From Roseovarius tolerans (GTDB lineage Bacteria; Pseudomonadota; Alphaproteobacteria; Rhodobacterales; Rhodobacteraceae), in assembly GCF_900109855.1 (NCBI RefSeq), contig NZ_FOBO01000008.1:114058-178057 (forward strand): a DNA stretch of 64,000 nt, given 5' to 3'. Position numbers and translations under genes: made by a program. The notes beneath the pieces were generated by a model. That model did not search any database. It was not told the DNA's origin and was given only the letters and a program-made list of their open reading frames with translations. This document shows, piece by piece, positions 53,011 through 62,438 of this stretch. Position 1 is the first letter of the stretch, and each line of letters begins with the position of its first letter.

Positions 53011-53174
53011 GCAACGTCACAAACCCGCGCAATCGTTGCAGTATTTGGCTGCCATAAAGCGCATCCCACTAAGGTTGCAGCGCCCACCCGCGGTCGGGCA
53101 CCGCGCGGCTTTCCCCTGAAATGACGACGGCAGCTCAAGGCCAAAATCACCACCGAAGACCCGGACCAGCCAAA

Positions 53175-54347
53175 TCAGATCGGCAGGTACGCCACCGTCT
53201 CGCCCGCGTTTCGCGCCGGGTCATGCGGGGGGCGCACCAGGAGCGCGTCGGAATGGGCGAGGATGCTGAGCAATGAGCTGTCCTGCTTGTCCTCGGCGAT
53301 GAGGCCCGCATCTGTGAGCCGGGCGCGCATGTAATGCTCGCGCGGGCCGTTGGCGGGCAGGGGGGCGGCCAAGACAGTCTCGCGGCGTGGGGCTGGCCCC
53401 TCGCCCATCCCCAGCATCTTGTCGATCATCGGTGCGACAAAGACATGGCCGCAGACCATGGCCGAGACCGGATTGCCCGGCAGTCCGACCATCGCGGCCC
53501 CACCCATGCGACCGGCCATCAGCGGTTTGCCCGGCCGCATCGCGACCTTGTAAAAGGCGCGGTCCATGCCGAGATCACCCGCCACGCGGCCCACCAGATC
53601 GTGATCGCCGACCGAGGCCCCGCCGATGGTCACGATCAGGTCCGCGCCCTCGGCCAGCCCGAAGGCGGTGGTGAGCGAGGCCACTGTATCGCGGGCAATC
53701 GGCAGGATGCGCGCCCGCGCGCCGCGCGCCTCGAGCAGCGCCTTGAGGCCGAAGGTGTTGGAGGCGATGATCTGATCGGGGCCGGGGGCCTCGCCGGGCA
53801 TGACCAACTCGTCACCCGTGGAGATCAGCGCCACCTGCGGTTTGCGCCGCATCGGCACCGACGCGATGTTCATCGAGGCCATGAGCGCGATATCGGCGGG
53901 GCGCAGCGTGCGCGGGGCGGTGATGCTCTGGCCTTGCCGGAAATCGCAGCCAAGGGGGCGGATATGGTCCTTGGTGCCGATATCCGCGCCGAGGGTCATG
54001 GTGTCGCCGTCGCGCGTCACGTCCTCTTGGATGATGACGCGGGTCGCCCCCTCGGGCAGGGGCGCGCCGGTGAAGATGCGGACCGCCTCACCTGCGTTGA
54101 CGGCGCGATGAAAGCCATGCCCCGCCGCCGCCTCTCCGATGACGGTGAACCGCGCGCCGGGTGTGGCCTCGTCGCCGCGCAGGGCGTAGCCATCCATCGC
54201 CGAGGCGGAAAAAGGCGGCTGATCGCGCCGTGCGGTGACGTCGCGCGCGAGGATGCGGCCCGAGGCCTCGGCCAGTGGCACCTCTTCGATCTCAAGCGGC
54301 TCGACGAGGGCGAAAAGATGCGAAAGGGCGGCGTCGACCGTGATCAT
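53175..54347 (-). CDS. moeA: MoeA, molybdopterin molybdotransferase
   Basis: 390 residues. [12 protein letters not shown] is the substrate loop, [11 protein letters not shown] and [11 protein letters not shown] follow, the catalytic GGASVGDHD comes next, and [12 protein letters not shown] is near the end. It inserts molybdate into adenylated molybdopterin. Overlaps moaC by 4 nt. Demand for the cofactor in this window comes at least from the hydroxylase at 50117-52823. Confidence 0.94.
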   Translation of the reverse strand: MITVDAALSHLFALVEPLEIEEVPLAEASGRILARDVTARRDQPPFSASAMDGYALRGDEATPGARFTVIGEAAAGHGFHRAVNAGEAVRIFTGAPLPEGATRVIIQEDVTRDGDTMTLGADIGTKDHIRPLGCDFRQGQSITAPRTLRPADIALMASMNIASVPMRRKPQVALISTGDELVMPGEAPGPDQIIASNTFGLKALLEARGARARILPIARDTVASLTTAFGLAEGADLIVTIGGASVGDHDLVGRVAGDLGMDRAFYKVAMRPGKPLMAGRMGGAAMVGLPGNPVSAMVCGHVFVAPMIDKMLGMGEGPAPRRETVLAAPLPANGPREHYMRARLTDAGLIAEDKQDSSLLSILAHSDALLVRPPHDPARNAGETVAYLPI

Positions 54348-54820
54348 TGCGCCTGATACCGGCCTGATTTTCCACCATCTTTCAGGATCACGCGAATGCC
54401 GCCGATTTCCATGGCCTTGTCCACGGCCTTGGCCATGTCATAGACCGTGAGCGCGGCCACCGAGACCGCCGTCAGCGCCTCCATCTCGACGCCGGTCTGC
54501 CCGGTGGTCTTGACCGTGCCCTCGATCCGCACACCGGGCAGGTCGGGGTCAAGCGTCAGCTCCACCGCCACCTTGGTGACGGGAAGCGGATGGCAGAGCG
54601 GGATCAGGTCGGGCGTCTTCTTGGCCCCCATGATGCCCGCAAGCCGTGCGACCGACAGAACGTCACCCTTCTTGGCGCGACCTTCTACAATGATATCATA
54701 GGTTTCGCGGGCCATCTTGATGTGCCCTTCCGCGACGGCCACACGTGGCGTCACGTCCTTGTCGGACACGTCGACCATATGGGCGTGACCCTGACCGTCG
54801 AAATGCGTCAGATCGCTCAT
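54344..54820 (-). CDS. moaC: MoaC, cyclic pyranopterin monophosphate synthase
   Basis: 158 residues. Motifs are [43 protein letters not shown] and [20 protein letters not shown]. It makes cPMP from the 3',8-cyclo-GTP product of MoaA. One-base overlap with trpC; the mix of tryptophan and cofactor genes in one transcript is usual in Rhodobacterales. Confidence 0.95.
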   Translation of the reverse strand: MSDLTHFDGQGHAHMVDVSDKDVTPRVAVAEGHIKMARETYDIIVEGRAKKGDVLSVARLAGIMGAKKTPDLIPLCHPLPVTKVAVELTLDPDLPGVRIEGTVKTTGQTGVEMEALTAVSVAALTVYDMAKAVDKAMEIGGIRVILKDGGKSGRYQAQ

Positions 54821-55635
54821 CAGACGCCGCCCGCCTTCATCGGGTTGGCCAGAAGATCGCGGGTGGCCTGTGCGACGTCCTCGGCGCGCATCAGGGTCTC
54901 GCCGATGAGGAAGCTGCGCGCGCCGTAGCGCGCCATCTCGGCCAGATCGTCGGGGTTGGACAGCCCGCTTTCGCTGACGATCAGACCGTCGGGCGCGACG
55001 AATTTCGCCAGCTTGCGGGTGGTGTCAAGCGAGGTCTCGAAGGTGTTGAGATCGCGGTTGTTGATGCCGATCATGTTGGAATTGAGCGTGTGCGCGCGGT
55101 CAAGTTCCTCGCGGTTATGCACCTCGATGAGCGCGTCCATGCCCCAGCGGGTGGCGGCCTCTTCCAGTTCCAGGGCCTGCGCGTCCGAGACGCTGGCCAT
55201 GATGATCAGGATGCAATCGGCGCCCCAGGCGCGTGCCTCGGCGACCTGATAGGGGTCATACATGAAATCCTTGCGCAGAACCGGCAGGTCACAGGCGGCG
55301 CGGGCCTGCCCAAGATATTCGGGCGCGCCCTGAAAGCTGGGCGTGTCGGTCAGCACCGAGAGACAGGTGGCCCCGCCGCTCGCGTAGGCGTCTGCCAGGG
55401 CGGCGGGGTCGAAGTCTTCACGGATGAGGCCCTTGGAGGGGCTGGCCTTCTTGATCTCGGCGATGAGGCCATAGCCGGTCTTGCTGGCCTGCAAAAGCGC
55501 GTCGCCAAAGGGGCGCACCGGGGGTGCGTCGCCGGCCTCGGCCTCGATCTCGTCCTGCGGGCGGGCGGCCTTGGCGGCGGCGATCTCCTCCAGCTTGTAG
55601 GTCTTGATCTTGTCGAGGATGGTGGGGGTGGTCAT
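54820..55635 (-). CDS. trpC: TrpC, indole-3-glycerol phosphate synthase
   Basis: 271 residues, TIM barrel. Catalytic parts are [34 protein letters not shown] and [11 protein letters not shown]. Turns CdRP into indole-3-glycerol phosphate. Not fused to trpF. Overlaps trpD by 4 nt. Confidence 0.96.
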   Translation of the reverse strand: MTTPTILDKIKTYKLEEIAAAKAARPQDEIEAEAGDAPPVRPFGDALLQASKTGYGLIAEIKKASPSKGLIREDFDPAALADAYASGGATCLSVLTDTPSFQGAPEYLGQARAACDLPVLRKDFMYDPYQVAEARAWGADCILIIMASVSDAQALELEEAATRWGMDALIEVHNREELDRAHTLNSNMIGINNRDLNTFETSLDTTRKLAKFVAPDGLIVSESGLSNPDDLAEMARYGARSFLIGETLMRAEDVAQATRDLLANPMKAGGV

Positions 55636-56654
55636 GCGGCCTCCGATGTGAGTTTCGCCAGAGCGGTGAGTTTCGCGCGCGCGGCCCCGCTGTCGATGCT
55701 TTCAGCGGCCATGGCGACGCCTGCGCGCAGATCGGGCGCGCGTCCCGCGACGGTGAGTGCGGCCGAGGCGTTGAGCAGAACTGCGTCGCGATAGGCGCCG
55801 GGCGCGCCGTCGAGCAGCGCGCGCATCGCGCGGCCGTTTTCCTCGGGTGTGCCGCCAAGGATGGCCTCGAACGGATGCACGGGCAAGCCGAAATCCTCGG
55901 GGTGCAGTTCGACCTCGCGGATGCTGCCGTCTTCCTCAAGGGCGGCGACCCATGTGAGGCCGGTGATCGTCATCTCGTCGGTGCCGTCGGAGCCATGCAC
56001 CAGCCAGGCGCGCTCTGACCCCAACTGCCCCAGCGTCTCGGCCATGGGCCGGATCAGATCGCGCGAGAATGCGCCGGTGAGTTGACGCTTGACGCCTGCC
56101 GGGTTGGTCAGCGGCCCGAGGATGTTGAAGATCGTGCGGGTGCCCAATTCTGCGCGCACCGGGCCGACATGGGCCATCGCGGGGTGATGCATCGGCGCCA
56201 TCATGAAGGCGATGCCGACCTGCGAGAGCGCGCGTTCCACCACTTCGACGCCGACCATCACGTTGAGGCCCAACTGGCTGAGCGCATCCGCCGCGCCGGA
56301 TTTGGAGCTGAGGTTGCGGTTGCCATGCTTGGCCACCGGCACGCCCGCGCCTGCCACGACGATGGCGGTCGCGGTTGAGATGTTGAGCGTGCCTTTGCCG
56401 TCGCCGCCGGTGCCGACGATGTCCATCGCACCCTCGGGCGCGCGGACCTTGTTGCATTTGGCGCGCATCACGGCGGCGGCGGCGGCGTATTCGTCGACTG
56501 TTTCGCCCCTTGTGCGCAGGGCCATCAGGAAGCCGCCGGTCTGCGCCGGGGTGGCCTCGCCCTCAAAGAGGATCTGGAACGCGGCTTCGGCCTCTTGTCG
56601 GCTGAGCGCGCGGTCGGCGGCGGCCCCGATCAGCGGTTTCAGCCGGTCGCTCAT
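55632..56654 (-). CDS. trpD: TrpD, anthranilate phosphoribosyltransferase
   Basis: 340 residues. [16 protein letters not shown] binds [19 protein letters not shown] and [17 protein letters not shown] follow. The start at 56654 ([10 protein letters not shown]) overlaps the trpG stop; the longer open frame runs inside trpG and is discarded. Adds phosphoribose to anthranilate. Confidence 0.95.
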   Translation of the reverse strand: MSDRLKPLIGAAADRALSRQEAEAAFQILFEGEATPAQTGGFLMALRTRGETVDEYAAAAAVMRAKCNKVRAPEGAMDIVGTGGDGKGTLNISTATAIVVAGAGVPVAKHGNRNLSSKSGAADALSQLGLNVMVGVEVVERALSQVGIAFMMAPMHHPAMAHVGPVRAELGTRTIFNILGPLTNPAGVKRQLTGAFSRDLIRPMAETLGQLGSERAWLVHGSDGTDEMTITGLTWVAALEEDGSIREVELHPEDFGLPVHPFEAILGGTPEENGRAMRALLDGAPGAYRDAVLLNASAALTVAGRAPDLRAGVAMAAESIDSGAARAKLTALAKLTSEAA

Positions 56655-57232
56655 GCCGGGACCTGCATCAGGTTCAGGAAATTCTGCAACAGCTTGTGGC
56701 CGTGCTGCGAGGCAATCGATTCGGGGTGGAACTGCACGCCGTGGATCGGCAATTCGCGGTGCTGCAGGCCCATGATCGTGCCGTCCTCGAGCTCTGCCGT
56801 GATTTCCAGACAGTCGGGCAGGCTGTCGCGTTCCACGACCAGCGAGTGATAGCGGGTCGCCTCGAAGGGCGAGGGCAGACCGGCGAAAACGCCTTTTGCG
56901 GAGTGCTGGATATGGCCCATCTTGCCATGCACGATTTCGGAATGGCGGATAACCTTGCCGCCGAAGGCCTGCCCGATGGTCTGATGCCCGAGGCACACGC
57001 CGAGCAGGGGAATCCCCGCCTCGGCGGCGGCCAGGGTGAGCGGCAGGCAGACGCCCGCCTGATCCGGGTCGCAGGGGCCGGGCGAGAGCAGGATACCGGC
57101 AGGGCGCATCGCCATCGCGTCCTGCACATTGAGCGCATCATTGCGCATCACGCGGGTTTCGGCCCCCAATTCGCCCACGTAATGGACGAGATTGTAGGTG
57201 AAACTGTCATAGTTATCGATCAACAGCAGCAT
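56651..57232 (-). CDS. trpG: TrpG, anthranilate synthase glutamine amidotransferase
   Basis: 193 residues. [14 protein letters not shown] opens the class I amidotransferase, the nucleophile is the cysteine in [12 protein letters not shown], and HPESIAS holds the histidine and glutamate. It gives ammonia to TrpE, which is not in the window. First gene of the trpGDC-moaC-moeA run; promoter within 57233-57367. Confidence 0.95.
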   Translation of the reverse strand: MLLLIDNYDSFTYNLVHYVGELGAETRVMRNDALNVQDAMAMRPAGILLSPGPCDPDQAGVCLPLTLAAAEAGIPLLGVCLGHQTIGQAFGGKVIRHSEIVHGKMGHIQHSAKGVFAGLPSPFEATRYHSLVVERDSLPDCLEITAELEDGTIMGLQHRELPIHGVQFHPESIASQHGHKLLQNFLNLMQVPA

Positions 57233-57367
57233 TTGCGCCTGTCCTCATGCAAAGGGGGCTGGAGGCCGAGGGCCCGGTCGCGGTATACTTGTTCAGGCTT
57301 GCGCGGCACCGTCAAGGGGCGCTAGGCCGGTAATAAGGTAAAACAGGCGGATACGGGGGCAAAGGCA

Positions 57368-58900
57368 GTGGCACGCGGACTATTTGCGGGGATGATCACC
57401 GGCACCGTCGTTTCGGGGCTGGTGCTTGGGATGGCATCGGTTCTGACCGAGGTGCCGGGCGCGAAGGCACCCGAGGCGGAGACGGTCGAGGTGACACCCG
57501 GGTCGGGGTTCGATCTGCGGCGCGAGGATCGGCAGGCGGCCCTGCCGGATGTCGAGGACAGCCCCGAGGCGACGGGCGCGCCGCAGGTGGTTGCCCCGGA
57601 GCCCGATGATCTGTCATCGCTCAGCGGGGCGGATACCGCCCCGGCGCGGGCCCCGACCACCGGCAGTGACGTGGATGCGCTCGGTGCGGCGCCCGAGGCG
57701 TCGGGCGGTACGGGCGGTGTCGCGGTCGAGAGCGATAGCCCGGTGCTGCCCAGCCCTCAGTCGCAGGCACCCGAGGCCCCGCAGGATGAGGGACAGGTGG
57801 CGATCTCGTCCGACCCGGCGCAGCCCCCGGCCCCTGAACCGGGCGAGACTGATGCCGGGCTGACGGGGAGTGAGACAGGTGGCGAGACCGATGGTGAGAC
57901 CGGCGGTGAGACGGGCGGCGAGACCCGTAGCGCGGTGCCGGATTTCCCCGAGGAGGAAGAGACACCGACGCTTGCGCCCGATGCGACACAAGAGGCCCCG
58001 GCCCGTGACGACGCGATCACGCCGATCGCCCCCGATGAGGGACCGGTGCCCGAAGCGGTGCAGACCGCCGAAGATAGCTCCGAGACGCCCAAGACGTTGC
58101 CACCCTCGGGCACGATCAGTGACCGTGTCGAAGGCGTGCGCAGCAACCGGCTGCCCCGTATCGGGGATGCGCCGGAGACCGAGGCGACGGCGGAAGACCC
58201 CGACGAGACCCCGGCACCCGAGCGCGCGATCCTGCGCAATGCCGCCGATTTCGAGAACCCCGAGGGCAAGCCGCTGATGTCCATCGTGTTGATGGATGAC
58301 GGCAGCAGCCCCATCGGTCTGGAGGCGCTTGCCAGTTTTCCCTATCCGCTCAGTTTTGCGGTGGATGCCGATTGGCCGGGCGCGGCAGAGGCCGCCGAGC
58401 GTTATCGCGCGGCGGGGTTCGAGGTGCTGTTGACCGTTGATCTGCCTGAAAGTGCTGCGGCGTCGGATACCGAGGTGGCGATGCAGGCCTGGCTTGACCG
58501 GGTGCCGCAGGCGGTGGCGCTGCTGGAAGGCGACGAGACCGGTGTGCAGGCGAGCCGTGAGGGCAGTGCGCAACTGGCCCCGATCCTTCTGGAGACCGGG
58601 CACGGGATGGTCATGCATCCCAACGGGCTTGATATGGCGCGCAAGCTGATCGGGCGCGAAGGCGTGCCGTCGGCGACGCTGTTTCGCGATTTCGACGGGC
58701 AGGGGCAGGATGCCTCGGCGATCCGCCGCTTTTTAGATCAGGCCGCGATGAAGGCGGGTCAGCAGGAGGAGGGCGTGATCATGCTGGGCCGGTTGCGCGC
58801 CGATACAATCAGCGCGCTGATGCTCTGGGGATTGCAGGACCGGGCCAATCGGGTGGCGTTGGCCCCGGTTTCGGCAGTGCTGATGGCGGGGGCTGAATAG
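57368..58900 (+). CDS. divergent polysaccharide deacetylase family protein
   Basis: 510 residues, GTG start. One N-terminal membrane anchor (FAGMITGTVVSGLVLGMASV) is followed by about 270 residues of low-complexity Pro/Glu/Ala/Thr-rich linker. The globular C-terminal domain (from about LMSIVLMDDGSSPIGL) belongs to the YibQ-like deacetylase 2 group and has VLLTVDLPES, HGMVMHPNGLDM and EEGVIMLGRLR. The classical zinc-binding set is altered in this group. Probably acts in the cell envelope. The linker contains a tandem repeat (57871-57926). Confidence 0.8.
   Translation: MARGLFAGMITGTVVSGLVLGMASVLTEVPGAKAPEAETVEVTPGSGFDLRREDRQAALPDVEDSPEATGAPQVVAPEPDDLSSLSGADTAPARAPTTGSDVDALGAAPEASGGTGGVAVESDSPVLPSPQSQAPEAPQDEGQVAISSDPAQPPAPEPGETDAGLTGSETGGETDGETGGETGGETRSAVPDFPEEEETPTLAPDATQEAPARDDAITPIAPDEGPVPEAVQTAEDSSETPKTLPPSGTISDRVEGVRSNRLPRIGDAPETEATAEDPDETPAPERAILRNAADFENPEGKPLMSIVLMDDGSSPIGLEALASFPYPLSFAVDADWPGAAEAAERYRAAGFEVLLTVDLPESAAASDTEVAMQAWLDRVPQAVALLEGDETGVQASREGSAQLAPILLETGHGMVMHPNGLDMARKLIGREGVPSATLFRDFDGQGQDASAIRRFLDQAAMKAGQQEEGVIMLGRLRADTISALMLWGLQDRANRVALAPVSAVLMAGAE
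57871..57926 (+). repeat. tandem 12-nt repeat inside the deacetylase linker
   Basis: Units close to GGCGAGACCGGT repeat about four and a half times and encode the peptide GETG/GETD over and over. Such repeats change length by slippage, always in frame as 12 is a multiple of three. Confidence 0.7.
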
Positions 58901-58903
58901 CGC

Positions 58904-59653
58904 TCAGACCGGGCTATCCGAGACGAGGCGCATGCCCAGATGCGCGGGCGGCGTGCCGACGGCGCAACCGCCGCGCGCGGGGTCGCGCACCAGATAGGAC
59001 ATCGCCGCGACATGCTCGCCGCCGACAAAGAATGCCGGGCAGCGGGACGGGTCGGTGCCGTCGCTCGCACCTGCATAGCACTCCTGCGTCCATTCCCAGA
59101 CACTGCCATCGAGATCGGCGATGCCCTCGGGCGAGGTGGTGAAACTGCCCTGGGGTTTGAGCGCCCGTGGGGCGGTGCCCTCGGTCAGGTAGGCCGAGGC
59201 CCATGTCAGCGAAGGGTCGGTGAAGATCGGATCGGGTTCGTCCGGCAGGACCGAGGCGGCCATGATGGTCCATTCCCCGGCTGTCGGCAGGCGAAACGCG
59301 TGGCCCGTGGCGTCATTGATCCAGGCGAGGTAGTCCTGCACGTCGATATAGCTCAGCCCGGTTGCGGGCGTGGTGGCGGGATCCTGATCGGCGCGGGCGC
59401 GAACGACCTGTGCGCAGGCATCCTGCGCGACGCAACGCGCCCATTCGGTGACCGTGACCTCATGGCGTTGCACATAAAGCGCGCGACCGTTTGGGAGCAT
59501 CACGGGCCGGTCGGCCATCACTGGCAGAAAGATCGGATCAGGGGCGCGCTGCAAGAGCGCGCCCCCGGCGATGACCGCCGCCAGAAGGCCCAGAGCCGCA
59601 AAGCCAAGCGCGGTCTTGAGCGGGTCGATGTGAGTGGCGGCGGCGGTTGTCAT
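58904..59653 (-). CDS. nirV: NirV-like formylglycine-generating-type protein
   Basis: 249 residues. One membrane segment near the N-terminus (ALGFAALGLLAAVIAGGALL), then an FGE-sulfatase-type domain (RHEVTVTEWARCV, YLAWINDATGHAFRLPTAGEW, DLDGSVWEWTQECY, GMRLVSDSP). NirV proteins lie beside nirK in denitrifiers; their exact role is not shown. The cysteine pair of true formylglycine enzymes is not evident. 14 nt after nirK, so co-transcribed. Confidence 0.82.
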   Translation of the reverse strand: MTTAAATHIDPLKTALGFAALGLLAAVIAGGALLQRAPDPIFLPVMADRPVMLPNGRALYVQRHEVTVTEWARCVAQDACAQVVRARADQDPATTPATGLSYIDVQDYLAWINDATGHAFRLPTAGEWTIMAASVLPDEPDPIFTDPSLTWASAYLTEGTAPRALKPQGSFTTSPEGIADLDGSVWEWTQECYAGASDGTDPSRCPAFFVGGEHVAAMSYLVRDPARGGCAVGTPPAHLGMRLVSDSPV

Positions 59654-59667
59654 GTCATGCGCTCCTC

Positions 59668-60885
59668 TTATGTCGCGAAGGGACGGGGTGGGACGACCTG
59701 TTCCATCAGCTGGTTGTCCCAGTCGCCCTCGACAACGAAATGCGCAGCGGCCCCCAGCATCGCGCCTTCGATCAGGTTGTGGTTGACATAGGCGTAGACG
59801 CCCGGCTGCTCGAAGGTGTACATCGCCGCCACCGCGCTGCCGCCGCGCACGAACCATGTCTCCATGCCGGTCATCGGCGCGTCGGAGAAGGATGTCTCCC
59901 AGACGAAGTTGCCATGGCCGCCGATCAGGTGCGGGCGCGAGTCGCGGTTGGCCTGATTGTGGATCATCAGAACCGTCTCGCCGACCTTGGCGCGCAGGGC
60001 GTGCTCGCCGGTCAGGGCACCGACCGCGCCGTTGAACACCGAATGCGTCGGGATCAGCGTGCGCATCGCGTCCAGGCTGTCGGCATAGTCGTCACCGGCG
60101 GCGTCATAGCTCTTGTAGTCGCCGTTGTCGTCCTTCGGCAGGTAGTAGTCCTGTTCTCCGATATAGGCGATGCTGTCGTATTTCAGCGGGTTGCCCGCGC
60201 CGTCCTTCAGCCCGTCGCGCGGCAGCACCATGACAGCACCATTCATGCCATGGGTGACGTGATAGGGGATCATCGCGCCGCCGGGGGCGCAGTGATAGGT
60301 AAAGCAGCCCGGCTTGGTCGCCTTCCAGCGCAGCACGCATTCCTCTCCGGGATAGACATGGGTCAGGCCACCGCCGCCCAGGGCCCCCGTGGAGGCGTGA
60401 AAGTCGATATTGTGCTCCATCATGCTCTCGGCGGGGTTGCGCAGGGTCAGTTCCACCATGTCGCCCTCGTGGCAGATGATCAGCGGGCCGGGGACCGAGC
60501 CGTTATAGGTCAGCGCCCAGACCGAGGCACCGGTGTCCTCGTCCACCACCATCAGCCGTTCGGTGGTTTCCATGGTGATCTCGATAAGCTTGGGGCCGCC
60601 GGTTGCGACCTGCTCATGCGCAGGCGCAAAGGGCGGTGCGACCAGGTCCTGCCGCACGCGGGTATAGCCCGAGAGATCGGCCGGTTTGGCGGTGGTTTCG
60701 GCAACCTGTTTGGCGGCGGCCTTGTGCAGATGTGTGGATGCCGCGTTGGCCTTGGTCATTCGGGGCGCGCGCGAGGCGGCCATCGCGCCTGCGCCTGCCA
60801 TTGCCGCCGCACCGGCGAGCATGGAGCCGCGCAGCACGTTGCGGCGGCTGGTTGAAACGAGTCCGGGGTTGATGAATTTGGTCAT
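59668..60885 (-). CDS. nirK: copper-containing nitrite reductase NirK
   Basis: 405 residues. A twin-arginine-type signal ([20 protein letters not shown]) leads to the periplasm. Two cupredoxin domains: HNIDFHAS and [21 protein letters not shown] hold type 1 copper ligands (His, Cys, His, Met) and type 2 histidines; [13 protein letters not shown] and [12 protein letters not shown] are in the second domain. Reduces nitrite to nitric oxide. GGAGGATATC precedes the ATG at 60885. No nitric oxide reductase genes are in the window. Behind the pseudoazurin gene by 57 nt. Confidence 0.96.
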   Translation of the reverse strand: MTKFINPGLVSTSRRNVLRGSMLAGAAAMAGAGAMAASRAPRMTKANAASTHLHKAAAKQVAETTAKPADLSGYTRVRQDLVAPPFAPAHEQVATGGPKLIEITMETTERLMVVDEDTGASVWALTYNGSVPGPLIICHEGDMVELTLRNPAESMMEHNIDFHASTGALGGGGLTHVYPGEECVLRWKATKPGCFTYHCAPGGAMIPYHVTHGMNGAVMVLPRDGLKDGAGNPLKYDSIAYIGEQDYYLPKDDNGDYKSYDAAGDDYADSLDAMRTLIPTHSVFNGAVGALTGEHALRAKVGETVLMIHNQANRDSRPHLIGGHGNFVWETSFSDAPMTGMETWFVRGGSAVAAMYTFEQPGVYAYVNHNLIEGAMLGAAAHFVVEGDWDNQLMEQVVPPRPFAT

Positions 60886-60942
60886 GATATCCTCCATGAC
60901 AATTGTGGTGCCAGGCCTCATGCCCGCGCACCGGGAAAGGGA

Positions 60943-61374
60943 TCAGAGATTGCCGAGTTGCGCCTCGAAACGTTCCTTGGCCTTGCGGGGCACGCGACCC
61001 TCGAGGAACGTATCCGGCACCTCGACGTCGCCCACGGCGATGGTCATCACCATGCCCATGGCAAAGTGCGGCTTGCAGATGACGCCGTAGACGCCTTCGA
61101 CATCGAGCGTGACGTCGAATTCCTCGTTGATCTTGCCTGCAAAGCCTTCGGCCCCCTCGGGCAGCATGCCCTTGTTGATCTCGGCATTGTGGCCCTTGTC
61201 GGCGGCCAGAAAGCGGATGGTATCGCCGGGGGCGGCCTGAACAAAGGCCGGCTCAAACACCATGCGGTCACCGTCGGCGCCCTTGTTCAGCATCTTGACC
61301 TCGAAGGTCTCGGCGAAGGCCGCGGAGCCCATCAGGGCCGCGAGGGCGAGACCGGTTGTCAGCGTGCGGATCAT
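60943..61374 (-). CDS. pseudoazurin, electron donor of nitrite reductase
   Basis: 143 residues with signal peptide ending AFA. Blue copper ligands are His in KGHNAEIN and Cys, His and Met in VICKPHFAMGM. The C-terminal helices (RVPRKAKERFEAQLGNL) are those of pseudoazurin. It gives electrons to NirK in the periplasm and could in principle take them from cytochromes of the methanol pathway. Start at 61374; first gene of the azurin-nirK-nirV operon behind an NnrR box. Confidence 0.93.
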   Translation of the reverse strand: MIRTLTTGLALAALMGSAAFAETFEVKMLNKGADGDRMVFEPAFVQAAPGDTIRFLAADKGHNAEINKGMLPEGAEGFAGKINEEFDVTLDVEGVYGVICKPHFAMGMVMTIAVGDVEVPDTFLEGRVPRKAKERFEAQLGNL

Positions 61375-61440
61375 GTCGTTGTTCCTTTCATGTCGCGTTA
61401 TTGCTTGATCTTGAGAATAGGGATTTCCGCAGGCGAAATA

Positions 61441-61454
61441 TTGCTCTGGCGCAA
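61441..61454. promoter_or_regulatory. NnrR/NNR box between pseudoazurin and nnrR genes
   Basis: TTGC-TCTGGC-GCAA, the 4-6-4 inverted repeat accepted as the binding site of NnrR-type nitric oxide regulators. It lies 67 nt before the pseudoazurin start and 78 nt before the regulator start, so it could serve both. Confidence 0.7.
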
Positions 61455-61532
61455 ACTTCGGGACGATTGATCGGGTGGGAACGCGGCATCCGGTTGTGGC
61501 GTTGCCTGCGGTTCTGTGCGATGACCCGCGCC

Positions 61533-62249
61533 ATGACCGAGCAACCCACCCGCAAGACCCTGCCACGGCTCGACGAGAGCCTGCTGACGCATCTGCCGCC
61601 GTTTTCCCGGCTGGAGAAGCGGCAGATTCGCACGATTCTGGATCAGGCGAGTTCGCGACGCCATGAGGCCGGGGGTACAGTGTTCAACGAGGGTGATCCG
61701 GCGGAGCGGTTCTACATGCTGCTCGATGGCTATGTGCGGGTGGTGCGCATCACGCCCACCGGCGAGCAGGTGACGGCGCTGCATATTCCGGCGGGGCAGC
61801 TTCTGGGCATTGCCAGGGCCATCGGGCGCGAGACCTATCCGGCGACGGCGATGACGGCGACGGAATCCATCGTGCTCAGCTGGCCGACCAGCCTGTGGGA
61901 CACGTTCGTGGCCGAGTATGACGGCTTTGCCACCGAGACCTACAAGACGCTCGGGCACCGGGTGGGGGAAATGAACACCCGCATCGTCGAACTGGCGACG
62001 CAGCAGGTCGAGCAGCGCGTGGCCAACGCGATCCTGCGGCTGATCAACCAGACCGGGCGAAAGGTCGAGGGCGGCATCGAGATCGACTTTCCGATCACCC
62101 GGCAGGATCTCTCGGAACTGACCGCCACCACGCTGCACACGGTCAGCCGTTTGCTGAGCGGCTGGGAAAAGCGCGGGCTGGTGGAGAGCAAGCGCAAGCG
62201 CATCAAGGTCTGCGACCCTCACGCGCTGGTGGTGCTGAGCCAGGGGTAG
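61533..62249 (+). CDS. nnrR: Crp/Fnr family regulator, NnrR-like
   Basis: 238 residues. Cyclic-nucleotide-binding-like fold (GGTVFNEGDPAERFYMLLDGYVRVVR, AGQLLGIARAIGR) and a C-terminal winged helix with ITRQDLSELTATTLHTVSRLLSGWEKRGLV. The Fnr cysteines for an iron-sulfur cluster are missing, in line with NnrR, which senses nitric oxide. It probably activates the divergent denitrification genes through the box at 61441. Start either 61533 or 61521; both lack a strong ribosome site. Confidence 0.85.
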   Translation: MTEQPTRKTLPRLDESLLTHLPPFSRLEKRQIRTILDQASSRRHEAGGTVFNEGDPAERFYMLLDGYVRVVRITPTGEQVTALHIPAGQLLGIARAIGRETYPATAMTATESIVLSWPTSLWDTFVAEYDGFATETYKTLGHRVGEMNTRIVELATQQVEQRVANAILRLINQTGRKVEGGIEIDFPITRQDLSELTATTLHTVSRLLSGWEKRGLVESKRKRIKVCDPHALVVLSQG

Positions 62250-62438
62250 GGGGGTGGTGTTGGGGTGTCAGTGACGTGGAATTGGTGGAAGGTTGGGTTT
62301 GCGTACGGAGCAGCCATTGGCTGCTTTCAGTAATCTCACCCGGTCGAGTCAAATTGGCGCGGGGGAGGTCCCACTCCGCTTGGGGAGGACACAAAACGCC
62401 GGACCACCTGATTTCGGGTTTGTCTTCGCACTAAAACA

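Larger units (their letters stand above)
52824..53174. other. 351-nt gene-free stretch with hairpins
   Basis: No convincing gene. It holds the TetR-type site at 52865-52876, a plus-strand stem GCGCCCG (52980-52986) with CGGGCGC (53000-53006) followed by TTTT, and a second stem TGCAACG (53010-53016) with CGTTGCA (53034-53040). The moeA stop is at the right edge. The terminator-like stem faces rightward although no rightward gene precedes it. Confidence 0.5.
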
